Shown here piece by piece: positions 22,538 to 31,694 of a stretch of DNA of 44,908 bases. Numbering within the stretch: position 1 is the first letter of the stretch; the number at the start of each line of letters is the position of its first letter. The notes below the pieces were generated by a model. That model was not told where the DNA came from and did no database searches. It was given only the letters and a program-made list of their open reading frames with translations. This DNA is from Oscillospiraceae bacterium (GTDB taxonomy: Bacteria > Bacillota > Clostridia > Oscillospirales > CAG-272), in contig SVRM01000020.1 of assembly GCA_015064785.1 (NCBI GenBank), positions 1-44,908 on the forward strand. Direction: 5' to 3'. Both the position numbers and the translations under genes were made by a program.

Positions 22538-25498
22538 ATGACTGCATTTTTCATCGGACTGTTGAATCTGAGCCTGACGGCAACGATTGTGCTGGCAGTT
22601 GTTCTGCTTCTGCGTGCCTTGCTTGTGCGGCACATTCCGCGCTGGGGCATCGGACTTTTATGGCTGGTGGCGGCAATTGCACTCGTCTGCCCGATTCGCC
22701 CGACATCCCATTTGAGCATCTGGAAAACAACCGATCCGCTGCTGATGACCACGTCTGCTACCACGGAGGTTCTGACCCATGAAACCGTGTGGGAATCTCT
22801 TAACACCGAGGAAACATGGGCAGAGGGGGAGCCGTATCAGCCGAAGCCTGCGGAGAGCGGTGACATCACCGATGGACCGTCCTATTATGAGGCTGATCTG
22901 TCTGCGCCGACGGTCGAGCCGGGGGAAGTCCCCTCGCGTCTGCCGACGGAGTTTCCCGCACCTTCGCTCCCGCAGACAGGTACGCGCGTGGAGTGGGTGA
23001 CGCTTGCATTTGTGATTTGGTGTGTCGGCGTGACAGGAATGTCCCTGTATGCGCTGATCCGGTATTTACAGCTCAAGCACCGCGTGGCAGTTTCTGTACC
23101 GTTTGTCGACGGTGCGTATCTGTGTGACACGATTCCGACCCCGTTTCTGCTCGGCTTCTTCCCGCCGAAAATCTATCTGCCCTCATCGATGGCAGAGGGG
23201 GATTTTGTCCCGGTCATCGCGCACGAACGGGCGCACATTGCACGCGGTGACCACATCATGAAGGCGCTCGGATGGTGGATTCTGACCGTGCACTGGTTTC
23301 ATCCGCTCGTCTGGATTTCCTATCATCTGTTCTGCCGCGACCTGGAATTTGCGTGTGACGCACGTGCGGTACACAATCTCGGCGAGGACGAGCGGCGGTC
23401 ATATGCCGAAGCCCTGCTGTCCTGCTCCATCGGTTCCCGACGGCTTCATGCGCTGTCGCATCCGCTGGCGTTCGGCGAGGTCGGTGTCAAAGAGCGGATT
23501 TCCGCGGTGATTGCGTACCGCCGTCCCGGTGTTCTGCGCTGTGCCGCAGGGATTGTCCTGCTGCCGGTGCTGGCGGCGCTGTTTCTGACCGCTCCCATCC
23601 GCGGCTTTGTCGATGTTCTGGAGCAGAACGGCTATACCGTGCACAAAGCGGAGCTGTATCAGCGGCTGGAGATCACCGTTCCGGCAGACATGGTGTCCGG
23701 ATATGCCAAATCCGGCGCAACCGTGCTGTACGATCCCGGTGATGTTGTGGTATACGATCACGCACCGACGATGCTGTCCCTGACAAAAATCACGCCGTCT
23801 GGGGCAGATGATGACCGTTACTGGATGATTTTCACCTTTACCTACCGTTATATCCCGACAGAAGGCGTTCTGACCACACTGATCCGTCCGGAATACAAGG
23901 ACGAAGACGTGACAACATGGTCGGCGATTCCCGAACTGCTCGGCGATGTGCGGGATGCCAGAACGACCTATCCTGACCGGGCCGATTGCTGTTATGAGGC
24001 GGAGGGCGTGACGTTCGGCATTGTCGTTGACCGCGAGGTGCTGGAAAACGCCGAGGAGTATATCGCGTTTACCGTCGGCGGACTTGCGGATGTGTATTTC
24101 AGCCGCGGTGAGAAGAATCCGTCGGATGCCATCCTTGTGACCGAGGGCGGTCCGGTTGGTCCTGACTGCGTCGAAATGTACGTCAACAACTACGACAACC
24201 AGCCGATCGATCTTACCCTCGCTCTGGAAGCCTTCCCCGATGCATCCCTCGCCTCTGATGCGATGAATATCTATATGGTTGAGGACGACAAACAACATTG
24301 GATTCTCTCCGGTATGCCCGTGCGGAATGTTTACTTATCCGACCTGACGGGTGACGGTAAACCCGAATTCTGCGCAAGCGTTTACTGGGGTTCCGGCATG
24401 ATCGACAGTCATATTGTCGTTTACGACTATGTCGAGAAACAGGAATACACCCTTTGGGATCGCGGGGTGTTTGACTATCGTCTCGAAATGGAAAACAACA
24501 CGCTGTATGCCGTGATGACCGACTACAACACGAGAAAAGAGTTGTACCGCGATGTACTGATGCTGATTCCGACAGAGGACGGTTACGCGCTGTCGATGGG
24601 TGAACCGAATTCCGAGGGTGTGTTGTCTGATCTTTTTAAGCACGCGGAGGTTTATGTTTCCGAGCGGTGCATCTATATGACGCCGCTGTCCTCCTCCCTT
24701 TCCATCGGCGGCGATACAGGATATCGGTATCTGATCGACCCCGAGCAGCATTCCTTCTGTCAGATCGACCGCGATACGGGCAGCATTCAGATGGTCGGAT
24801 CTCTGCTTGGCGGGTGGAAAGCATTCCCGTGGACGGATGAAGAATGGGCAGAGCTGTTTGTGTTTGGGGCGATCAAAGATACCGCGATCAGTGAGGTTTA
24901 TTCCCATCGGAAAGCCATGCCGCTTGGCGCAGACCAATATCTTCTGTCCATGGACGATGAGCTGTGGCTGATGAAAGCCAGCAAGCATCCAGACGGTTCG
25001 GAATATGTATGGAGCATTCACGAGCTGGTGCCGGAATCGCAGAAGGGATTTGCCTATTACCGCTATATGCCGGCAGTGTCCGCACTGCCGCCGTATCTGA
25101 CGATCACCTTTGATCTGCCCGAGGACATGAACATTTCCGCGTACTGCGGCGAAACTGCACTGGCATCTGTGCCGGATAAGGGTTGGGCGCAGGAATGGAA
25201 CCACAGCTGGCAGAACAAAAACGGCGAGCTTCAGGTCTGCTGGAGTCCGAATGAGAGATTAGACGGATATATCCCGGGCGGCGTCTCGCAGGCAAGCATT
25301 ACCTTTACCGCGTTGAATGACGATCAGACGCGTTATTGTGCCGGAACGATCTATATCACCCGCGACGATAATATCACCGATTCATGGGACGATTGGTATC
25401 GCGTGACCGTTGTCGGCGACGGACTGACCATGTCAAACGATGAAAGCGGATTCGGTGCGCTGGTATCGTGGGATGGAAATGGATTTCAGAGATCATAA
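22538..25498 (+). CDS. BlaR1/MecR1-like M56 membrane metalloprotease with unassigned outer domain
   Basis: This 986-residue protein has membrane segments near 5-30, 37-55 and 152-172, and an M56 metalloprotease domain with HERAH (His229, Glu230, His233) plus Glu270 in RDLEFACD. Another hydrophobic stretch, near 327-350, leads out to a ~640-residue extracytoplasmic part. BlaR1 normally ends in a penicillin-binding domain. I see no matching SxxK/SxN/KTG set here; instead there is repeat-like beta-rich sequence (for example VYLSDLTGDGKPEFCASVYWG). So it probably senses another envelope signal and triggers cleavage of the BlaI-type repressor. It lies three bases after that gene. The terminator at 25505-25549 follows. 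Confidence 0.85.
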   Translation: MTAFFIGLLNLSLTATIVLAVVLLLRALLVRHIPRWGIGLLWLVAAIALVCPIRPTSHLSIWKTTDPLLMTTSATTEVLTHETVWESLNTEETWAEGEPYQPKPAESGDITDGPSYYEADLSAPTVEPGEVPSRLPTEFPAPSLPQTGTRVEWVTLAFVIWCVGVTGMSLYALIRYLQLKHRVAVSVPFVDGAYLCDTIPTPFLLGFFPPKIYLPSSMAEGDFVPVIAHERAHIARGDHIMKALGWWILTVHWFHPLVWISYHLFCRDLEFACDARAVHNLGEDERRSYAEALLSCSIGSRRLHALSHPLAFGEVGVKERISAVIAYRRPGVLRCAAGIVLLPVLAALFLTAPIRGFVDVLEQNGYTVHKAELYQRLEITVPADMVSGYAKSGATVLYDPGDVVVYDHAPTMLSLTKITPSGADDDRYWMIFTFTYRYIPTEGVLTTLIRPEYKDEDVTTWSAIPELLGDVRDARTTYPDRADCCYEAEGVTFGIVVDREVLENAEEYIAFTVGGLADVYFSRGEKNPSDAILVTEGGPVGPDCVEMYVNNYDNQPIDLTLALEAFPDASLASDAMNIYMVEDDKQHWILSGMPVRNVYLSDLTGDGKPEFCASVYWGSGMIDSHIVVYDYVEKQEYTLWDRGVFDYRLEMENNTLYAVMTDYNTRKELYRDVLMLIPTEDGYALSMGEPNSEGVLSDLFKHAEVYVSERCIYMTPLSSSLSIGGDTGYRYLIDPEQHSFCQIDRDTGSIQMVGSLLGGWKAFPWTDEEWAELFVFGAIKDTAISEVYSHRKAMPLGADQYLLSMDDELWLMKASKHPDGSEYVWSIHELVPESQKGFAYYRYMPAVSALPPYLTITFDLPEDMNISAYCGETALASVPDKGWAQEWNHSWQNKNGELQVCWSPNERLDGYIPGGVSQASITFTALNDDQTRYCAGTIYITRDDNITDSWDDWYRVTVVGDGLTMSNDESGFGALVSWDGNGFQRS

Positions 25499-25504
25499 GT
25501 CCGA

Positions 25505-25549
25505 GGGACTGCTGTAAGTTGAAAGCTTGCGGCAGTCCCGCTTTTTTTT
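25505..25549 (+). terminator. Rho-independent terminator
   Basis: GGGACTGC (25505-25512) pairs with GCAGTCCC (25532-25539), followed by eight T. It ends the BlaI/BlaR1-like operon. Confidence 0.9.
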
Positions 25550-25559
25550 ATGTAGATAC

Positions 25560-25588
25560 TTGACAAACCGCAGATACTATGATATACT
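25560..25588 (+). promoter_or_regulatory. Promoter of the PadR/HAAS/ABC operon
   Basis: TTGACA (25560-25565) and TATACT (25583-25588), 17 bases apart, with an extended -10 (TGA). Confidence 0.88.
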
Positions 25589-25596
25589 ATGCATAG
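25574..25596. promoter_or_regulatory. Candidate operator overlapping the promoter
   Basis: CTATG (25577-25581) and CATAG (25592-25596) form an inverted repeat. CTATGCATAG (25587-25596) is a perfect 10-bp palindrome, and ATACTATG recurs at 25574 and 25584. PadR, encoded in this operon, is a candidate binder. Confidence 0.45.
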
Positions 25597-25656
25597 GAAA
25601 CCGAGGTATAGTAAAGAACATTCATAGTGCAAAAACAGTTTGGAAAGGGGTACTTT

Positions 25657-26277
25657 ATGAAAAAGAGGTTTCGTTTGTCCGATCACATCATGCCGCGGCG
25701 TATGGTACGCTATTTCCCGTGGCTGGTGGCAGAGTCCATTGTCTTGTATGTTGTGTTCAAGATCACGGCGGTCGTATGGCGCTCTGTCGCGTATGGTATG
25801 GATAAGATCAATTACAATCTGCGATGGGTCGTCTATATTCTGCTGGTCATACTGATGGCATCCTTTGTTGCACTCTGGGAAGCGGTGCGGCTGTCAAGAG
25901 ATTCTTCGATGCGCATGGCGTTCATGGATTCCGTATCGGACGGTTCGTACAGTACCAAAGACGATCTGCATCTGATTTTGCGTTCCGATGAACCGTGGAA
26001 CGATACCGCTGTGTTTTTTGTATTTTACATTCTTTTGTATGCATATCGCCTGTTCCGCGTCTGGTATATGAATATGATCAATCCCGATCTGACCATGGAA
26101 CAGATCCATGCCAGCGTATTTGCGGCGTTTTTGGTCAACCTGATACTTTTTGTGGTGTTTGTCGTCGCGTATGCTGCCGCGCATATCGTCTTTACGGTAA
26201 AGGTGCATCAGCGGTGGAGTGAAGATCGGATGCGGAAAACAGATGCACCAAATGCAGAAAAGCAAGCATTCATGTAA
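25657..26277 (+). CDS. Multi-pass membrane protein of unknown function
   Basis: The 206-residue product has four predicted membrane segments, two near 25-45 and 60-75 (YILLVILMASFVALWEAV) and two in the second half (AVFFVFYILLYAYRLF, and FLVNLILFVVFVVAYAAAHIVF), with a basic N-terminus and a charged tail. I do not recognise a family. GAAAGGGG precedes the ATG at 25657; the GTG reading at 25627 has no ribosome site. It is the first gene of the long operon that includes PadR and an ABC importer. The transporter genes downstream and the strong promoter suggest a partner membrane role, but this is open. Confidence 0.78.
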   Translation: MKKRFRLSDHIMPRRMVRYFPWLVAESIVLYVVFKITAVVWRSVAYGMDKINYNLRWVVYILLVILMASFVALWEAVRLSRDSSMRMAFMDSVSDGSYSTKDDLHLILRSDEPWNDTAVFFVFYILLYAYRLFRVWYMNMINPDLTMEQIHASVFAAFLVNLILFVVFVVAYAAAHIVFTVKVHQRWSEDRMRKTDAPNAEKQAFM

Positions 26278-26323
26278 ATCGAAATCAGAAAAATAAAAAT
26301 ACAATCGAAAAGGAGAAATCATC

Positions 26324-26656
26324 ATGACAATCAACAAGGAATTAACCAAAGGCAGTATGGCACTGCTCGTCCTCAGCGTTCTTGCAGAGGAGGAAATGTA
26401 CGGCTATCAAATGATCGGTGAGATCAACCGCCGCTCGGACAACGTGTTCCGCATGAAGGAGGGCACCCTTTACCCGATTCTGCACGCAATGGTGGCGGAG
26501 GGACTGCTCGAATCGTATGATGCCAAGAGTGAGACGGGACGCGACCGTAAGTATTACCGCATTACTGCCACCGGGAGCTTGCAGTTAAAACTCCGCCGCG
26601 AGGAATGGCAGGTTTTCACCGGTGCTGTCAACAGTGTCATCGGCGAGGGCATGTGA
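26324..26656 (+). CDS. PadR-family transcriptional regulator
   Basis: The 110-residue product matches PadR winged-helix regulators: LTKGSMALLVLSVLAEEEMYGYQMI, then FRMKEGTLYPILHAMVAEGLLES, the wing GRDRKYYRIT, and the C-terminal helix. PadR proteins repress genes for stress response or transport until bound by a small molecule, and in Firmicutes they commonly sit before a membrane protein with a HAAS-like N-terminal domain, as here. AAGGAG precedes the ATG. It ends one base before the next start codon (TGA G ATG), so translation is likely coupled. It probably regulates this operon. Confidence 0.93.
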   Translation: MTINKELTKGSMALLVLSVLAEEEMYGYQMIGEINRRSDNVFRMKEGTLYPILHAMVAEGLLESYDAKSETGRDRKYYRITATGSLQLKLRREEWQVFTGAVNSVIGEGM

Positions 26657-26657
26657 G

Positions 26658-27647
26658 ATGGCACGCAGTGACCGTGACACCACACAGGATTTCCATCTTG
26701 ACCGCGAAATCAAAAAACTGACTGCACAATTAACCAAAGACATCCGCTCCAAATCCGAAAAAGCCGCCGTTGCGCGGGAATATGAAGACCACATTTATGA
26801 TGCGATGCAGAACTATATGCTCGGCGGGATGACGGAAGAAGACGCTTTTTCTGCGGCGAGGGATGACCTTGGTGACATTGAGGAAATTGCCGTTTTGCTT
26901 TCGGATGTGCACAATCGGGATGAAATACCCGAGGATGTCGGATGGAAGCTTGATCGGCGGAAGATCATCGGTATTGTGATTGCGGCGGTGCTCGTGGACA
27001 TTGCGATTCTGTCACGAAACGCGGGATTGCTGTTGGTTTTGCTGTTGGTTCCACTGACGGCACTTCTGGTTTATCTTCGCGCGATGGTCAAACGGCTCAT
27101 TGCGATTGGACACATCCGCCGTTATGCCAAAAAGCACGGAATGACCTGTCGTGTTTCGTACAGTGCATTCACGTCGCTTTGGCTGTATGCCGATCACGCA
27201 GATATTACATTGGAAAATCAGCAGCAGTATTATAAAATCCGCTTTCTGCCATGTGTACAGCCAAAGACTGTTCTGCATTTTGTCGGACGAAATCTGTACA
27301 CAACAACACAGGTGCACGGTGCATCACCGATTGCCGCAGAACAGTTTTCCGCCGGTTGGCAGTTGTTCCGCCCCAAAAACATCAAGAAGCTCAGCAAAAC
27401 CGGGTTGGCGGAGATCTCATTTGAAGTGCAGGGCGATTTGTATGGACTGCCGACCTTGGAACGCCGTCATGACCCGCGCGATAAGGAAGTATATGAAGTC
27501 CTGATTTTCAATCCTGTACCGATGCGAGTGTTCTATCGCGAGGGAACCACCGAAGTGGAGCTTGTCGGCGGGGAACAGAAGGACGGCGTGTGGCTGCATG
27601 ATATTGTCAGCTTCGAATCGATGCTGGAACGTATGTGTCGATTGTGA
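26658..27647 (+). CDS. HAAS-like/permease-prefix-type membrane protein, paralogue 1
   Basis: The 329-residue protein starts with a helical domain (REYEDHIYDAMQNYMLGGMT, EEDAFSAARDDLGDIEEIAV) of the HAAS or permease-prefix type often found beside PadR. Two membrane segments follow (about 105-140, IIGIVIAAVLVDIAILSRNAG), then a cytoplasmic or outer region ending in a conserved stretch EGTTEVELVGGEQKDG. The reading from 26622 overlaps PadR and is rejected. Function unknown. A second copy follows directly, and the ABC importer genes come after, so it may relay a signal or assist transport. Confidence 0.75.
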   Translation: MARSDRDTTQDFHLDREIKKLTAQLTKDIRSKSEKAAVAREYEDHIYDAMQNYMLGGMTEEDAFSAARDDLGDIEEIAVLLSDVHNRDEIPEDVGWKLDRRKIIGIVIAAVLVDIAILSRNAGLLLVLLLVPLTALLVYLRAMVKRLIAIGHIRRYAKKHGMTCRVSYSAFTSLWLYADHADITLENQQQYYKIRFLPCVQPKTVLHFVGRNLYTTTQVHGASPIAAEQFSAGWQLFRPKNIKKLSKTGLAEISFEVQGDLYGLPTLERRHDPRDKEVYEVLIFNPVPMRVFYREGTTEVELVGGEQKDGVWLHDIVSFESMLERMCRL

Positions 27648-27663
27648 GAGGAGAATTTATAGT

Positions 27664-28641
27664 ATGTCAAATGACTTTGATCTTGATCGTCAAATCAAAA
27701 AAATGACCGCGCAATTAACAAAAGATATTCGTCAAAAATCCGAAAAAGCTGCCGTTGCACGGGAATACGATGACCACATCCACGACGCCATGCAGAATTA
27801 TATGCTCGGTGGGATGACGGAGGAAGACGCTTTTTCTGAGGTATGTGAGGACCTCGGCGATATTGACGAAATCGCCGCAACGCTCGGGGATATCCACAAT
27901 CAGGACAAAATCCCCGCTGATGTACGCCGGGAGAACATTCTGCGCTGGAGCATCATCGGCGTTGTCAGTGTGACACTGTACGGCTTACTTCTGTGGGCAT
28001 GGGACATCTTCGTTTTGCAGATGACGATTCTGATCGTCGGTATCATCCTCGCAATCAATCTCATCATTTTGTCCCTGGCATATCATAAACGCCGCCGCGC
28101 GATGAAGTCGATTCGCAGATACGCAAAAGAAAACGGTTTTCGGATACAGGCAAACCGCACAGTTTACACGTCCATTCTGTATGCTGCAGACAAGCCGTCT
28201 GTGATTTTGGAAAATGACACGCAGTATATCAAGGTGCGTTTTCTTGCGACCTTGCACAAAAACCGCGTTCTGCATTTTCTTGGGCGGAATGTTTATACAA
28301 TGTCTGCACGGGTCGGGATGCTTGCGATGGCGACACCGTTTGGGGTTGGATTTCATGCTCCGCCGTGGAGACGCTTTCTTCCTTGGTCAGGAAGGACGCT
28401 TGAGATTGCAGAGGAATATGCTGTTGATGCCATAGCACTTCCGACGCTGGAACGCCGGCATGACCCACATGAAAAAGAAGTCCATGAGGTGCTGATTTTT
28501 AATCCTGCGCCGATGCGTGCGTTTTACCGCGAGGGAACAACGGAAGTAGAACTGCTTGGCGGAGAACAAAAGGACGGCGTGTGGCTGCATGATATTGTCA
28601 GCTTTGGAACGATGCTGCGGAAACTGAAAGGAGATTTTTGA
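27664..28641 (+). CDS. HAAS-like/permease-prefix-type membrane protein, paralogue 2
   Basis: The 325-residue product is homologous along its full length to the gene before it; the N-terminal 75 residues and the C-terminal segment TLERRHDPHEKEVHEVLIF are most alike, while the central membrane region diverges (WSIIGVVSVTLYGLLLWAW, LQMTILIVGIILAINLIIL). It has two hydrophobic segments in the middle. GAGAGGAG precedes the ATG. Its TGA overlaps the ATG of the solute-binding protein by one base (28641), a mark of translational coupling. Paired paralogues may form a heterodimer. Function is not known. Confidence 0.75.
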   Translation: MSNDFDLDRQIKKMTAQLTKDIRQKSEKAAVAREYDDHIHDAMQNYMLGGMTEEDAFSEVCEDLGDIDEIAATLGDIHNQDKIPADVRRENILRWSIIGVVSVTLYGLLLWAWDIFVLQMTILIVGIILAINLIILSLAYHKRRRAMKSIRRYAKENGFRIQANRTVYTSILYAADKPSVILENDTQYIKVRFLATLHKNRVLHFLGRNVYTMSARVGMLAMATPFGVGFHAPPWRRFLPWSGRTLEIAEEYAVDAIALPTLERRHDPHEKEVHEVLIFNPAPMRAFYREGTTEVELLGGEQKDGVWLHDIVSFGTMLRKLKGDF

Positions 28642-30005
28642 TGAAACGGTATGTTACAGCCCTTTTGGCACTGTTACTGACAATCTCGTTTGTGGGTTGT
28701 GTGGGTGACACGACTTCCGATGTGTCGGATTCTGTTGCTACAGGACAGACACAGGAGGACGGTGAGCTTCTGATTTGGTACGATACCTGCAGCAAAGACT
28801 ATATGATGGGTCTGATGACTGAATTTCAAAAGGAATATCCGGGAATTGAAGTGATCACCGAGGACTATTCCGATATGATCATTCCCGATTACCGCACCAA
28901 GCTCGCAGGAGAACTGATGGCAGGCGGAGGACCGGATATTGTCCTTTCCAACCATGATAACAATAACATTGTACAGAATCTGACGAAACTTCTGCAGAAC
29001 GGAATTTTTCTCGATGTCAACACCCTTGGTGTGGATTTTTCGGACTGCAATCAAGCGGTGCTTGCATCGGGTGTGTATGAGGGCGGACAGTATATGGTTC
29101 CGTTAAACTACGGTCTTGGTTTGATGCTGACAACAGAGGAACGTATTGATGCATACGACATTGTGTGTGATAATAGATTGCTTGCATTTACAGATTCCCT
29201 GAAATCCATCTATGACAGCGGCAAATATGTATTTCTTGACTACTTTGCGACGGATTTCCTGTACAGACAGAACGGTATGACATTGATCGATCATGCGAAT
29301 CGGGACTTAACGGATGACGACGATCAAAAAGCAATCCTTCACCGACTTGCCGATGCATATGACGGTCTGTTTCCCGACATTTTTGAGGACGGAATGTCGG
29401 TATCGTATATGTTTTACAGAAATCTGAACCAATACAACAACTCTGAAATTGAAGCGTTTTTGTCAGGTGATTTAGCATTCCTTGCATCCATGGGAAAATT
29501 CGGTGCTTTGGATCAGCTGATGATGATCGGTGCTTACAGTACAAAAATCATGGAAGCCGGCGAAACGCCGTATCTGACAAGTCTTCCTACCGCGGACGGT
29601 GATGCGCCTTCGCCTGTTGTGAACTGGTTTCTGCTTGTCAACGGAAAAACGGAGCATACCGATGAAGCCATGTGCTTTATCGACAGTGCTGTCGGTATGG
29701 AGTCTCAGTATTTCGTTTCCTCACAGCTTGGTATTCCTGTCAACAATGACTTGATCGAATGTATGCGGGCATATTACTGTGACGGTGAGCTCGATCCGCG
29801 GTACCCGTTCCGTGCGTATCCGATGCCGGAACAGATTTCTGACTATTTCTTTGCGCAGATTGATGCCATGCAGCCCGGCGTTTATACCGACGTGCAGACC
29901 ATGGGACATCTTTTCGGTGTTTTCCGTGAGTATCTGACAGGTACGGATTTTGATATCGCTTATGACCATGCAAAAAACAATGTATCGTTTTATTTATCGG
30001 AATAA
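28641..30005 (+). CDS. ABC-type sugar solute-binding lipoprotein
   Basis: The 454-residue product has a lipoprotein signal (LLALLLTISFVGC, Cys20) and a family-1 type binding domain (LIWYDTCSKDYMMGLMTEFQ, AGELMAGGGPDIVLSNHDN). It is anchored outside the membrane and feeds the two permeases that follow. Unlike the three binding proteins at 14785, 18105 and 19630, it is shorter and lacks the calcium loop. AAAGGAG lies before 28641. It is coupled to the HAAS-like gene by a one-base overlap. Ligand unknown; sugar is inferred from family and permeases. Confidence 0.88.
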   Translation: MKRYVTALLALLLTISFVGCVGDTTSDVSDSVATGQTQEDGELLIWYDTCSKDYMMGLMTEFQKEYPGIEVITEDYSDMIIPDYRTKLAGELMAGGGPDIVLSNHDNNNIVQNLTKLLQNGIFLDVNTLGVDFSDCNQAVLASGVYEGGQYMVPLNYGLGLMLTTEERIDAYDIVCDNRLLAFTDSLKSIYDSGKYVFLDYFATDFLYRQNGMTLIDHANRDLTDDDDQKAILHRLADAYDGLFPDIFEDGMSVSYMFYRNLNQYNNSEIEAFLSGDLAFLASMGKFGALDQLMMIGAYSTKIMEAGETPYLTSLPTADGDAPSPVVNWFLLVNGKTEHTDEAMCFIDSAVGMESQYFVSSQLGIPVNNDLIECMRAYYCDGELDPRYPFRAYPMPEQISDYFFAQIDAMQPGVYTDVQTMGHLFGVFREYLTGTDFDIAYDHAKNNVSFYLSE

Positions 30006-30858
30006 GAGCCGCATGATCGGTATGCTGCTGCTTGCACCATATCTGATCGGTGTTGCGATTCTGATTCTGTATCCGCTGTCACAAACCGTGATCCATTCGT
30101 TCACGGATACGATTGATGGAGAGCAGTTTGTCGGTATCCAAAATTTCCTTTCCATGAAAGACAGCCGTGCGTTTCAGTCTGCCGTCAGCAATTCAGCGAT
30201 TTTCTATCTGATCTCCCTGCCGCTGATGGTTGTTTTACCGCTGATCGGTGCTGTGCTGTACACCCAGAACAGATGGCTGGATGGCATGTTTCACCACACG
30301 GTGTTCCTCTCGATTCTGCTTCCGACAGCTGCGCTGATGCAGTTTGCAGATCTGCTTTTTTCCGAGATCGGTATGTTCACAGAAAGCCTGTGTGCTCTTT
30401 TTGATCTGCCAATCGGATCGCTGTATGATACACCTTTGGCGCGTCCGTTGCTGATACTCCTGTTTTTGTTCAAGTACGGCGGCTACAATGCGCTGGTATA
30501 TTACGCGGCGATCCGACAGATCCCCGAGGAACGGTATGAAAGCGCGAAAATGGACGGTGCGGGAAAGCTCGCGTGCTTCCGTTATATCACGCTGCCGGCA
30601 CTGCGTCCTGCCTTTCCGACCGTGCTTCTGCTGTCGGTTCTCAACTCCTACAAGGTATACCGTGAAGCCTTTCAGATCGGCGGTACGTATCCGCACGACA
30701 GTATTTACCTGATTCAGCACTACATCCACAACAATTTTCTAAACATGAACTATACAAGACTTTGCTGTATTTCCGTGCTGTTGTTGTGTGTCGGTATCGG
30801 TGCGGCGATCATCTGCGGTATTCTGTATCGCGCGGGGGAACGGGCAAATGAAGCATAA
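29968..30858 (+). CDS. Sugar ABC transporter permease (MalF type)
   Basis: The product (~296 residues) has six membrane segments and the EAA-loop motif ESAKMDGAGKLACFRYITLP, which contacts the ATPase. It begins inside the end of the binding-protein gene. ATGs lie at 29962, 29968, 29980 and 30013, none with a strong ribosome site; 29968 is chosen because it keeps a basic N-terminus (YRNKSR) before the first helix, as in related permeases. Start is uncertain. The next permease gene overlaps its end. With it, it forms the channel that imports the ligand. No ATP-binding subunit is encoded here. Confidence 0.88.
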   Translation: MQKTMYRFIYRNKSRMIGMLLLAPYLIGVAILILYPLSQTVIHSFTDTIDGEQFVGIQNFLSMKDSRAFQSAVSNSAIFYLISLPLMVVLPLIGAVLYTQNRWLDGMFHHTVFLSILLPTAALMQFADLLFSEIGMFTESLCALFDLPIGSLYDTPLARPLLILLFLFKYGGYNALVYYAAIRQIPEERYESAKMDGAGKLACFRYITLPALRPAFPTVLLLSVLNSYKVYREAFQIGGTYPHDSIYLIQHYIHNNFLNMNYTRLCCISVLLLCVGIGAAIICGILYRAGERANEA

Positions 30859-31684
30859 TGTGTCGTCTGTTGTAACAGGTACAGTGGGTCTTCTGATTCT
30901 ACTTGTCCTGCTGTTTCCATTGATCTGTACCGCCGCGCTGTCTGTTTTTTCTTCGGTTGATCTCGGATTCTATTATTTTCACGGAAATACCGTTGACAGC
31001 ATAAAGCTGATCCCCGACAATTTCACCCTCGCACAGTATGCACAGGCACTGCTTTACAACACCGACTATACACGCGCGTTTACAAACTCGGTTTTGTATA
31101 CAACGCTGACGGTACTGCTTGCTGCCATCACAGCACTTCCCGCCGCGTATGCGCTGGTGTTCTGTCGTCTGCGGTCACGGAAAATCATTCTGGTGCTGTT
31201 GTTTGCGATCATGGTTCTGCCCATTCAGGCAGTCGAGATTCCGCAGTGGCTGATGATGCGGAAATGGGGATTGCTTGGAAGTGATGCATCGATCATTCTG
31301 ACCGGTGTGATTGAACCGTTTGATGTTCTCCTGCTGACGATCTTCTTTTCTGCTGTTCCCCGAGAAACGCTGGAAGCGGCGGCGGTGGACGGTGCGGGAA
31401 TCCTCCGCACAATGGTGAGGATTGTCTTCCCGCAGGCAATGCACGGGATTGTGCTGATGTTTTTGTTAAAATTCATCCAGATCTGGAATATGACGGAACA
31501 GCCGGTACTGTTTTTAGATGACACCACGCATCAGCCGCTGTCGGTCATGCTTTCCGCACTGTGTGAAGCAAATACCGCGTCGGCGTTCGGATTCAGTATG
31601 GTTTTCCTGCTGCCGCCGCTTCTGCTGTACGGTATGTTTGGTGACCGAACACAGCACGCGATTCCATACAGTATCCAAAAGTGA
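30848..31684 (+). CDS. Sugar ABC transporter permease (MalG type)
   Basis: The 278-residue product has six membrane segments and the EAA motif LEAAAVDGAGILRTMVRIVF. The first helix VGLLILLVLLFPLICTAAL fits the carbohydrate uptake family CUT1. It overlaps the preceding permease gene by 11 bases (ATG at 30848), with GGGGGAACGGG before it. It pairs with MalF-type permease 29968 to form the import channel. A shared ATPase of the MsmX type, encoded elsewhere, is the usual partner in Firmicutes. Confidence 0.92.
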   Translation: MKHNVSSVVTGTVGLLILLVLLFPLICTAALSVFSSVDLGFYYFHGNTVDSIKLIPDNFTLAQYAQALLYNTDYTRAFTNSVLYTTLTVLLAAITALPAAYALVFCRLRSRKIILVLLFAIMVLPIQAVEIPQWLMMRKWGLLGSDASIILTGVIEPFDVLLLTIFFSAVPRETLEAAAVDGAGILRTMVRIVFPQAMHGIVLMFLLKFIQIWNMTEQPVLFLDDTTHQPLSVMLSALCEANTASAFGFSMVFLLPPLLLYGMFGDRTQHAIPYSIQK

Positions 31685-31694
31685 GGGTTGACCC

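Noticed and set aside
26622..26657. Earlier start for the first HAAS-like gene
   Set aside because: It lies inside PadR, with no ribosome site; the start at 26658 is one base after the PadR stop.
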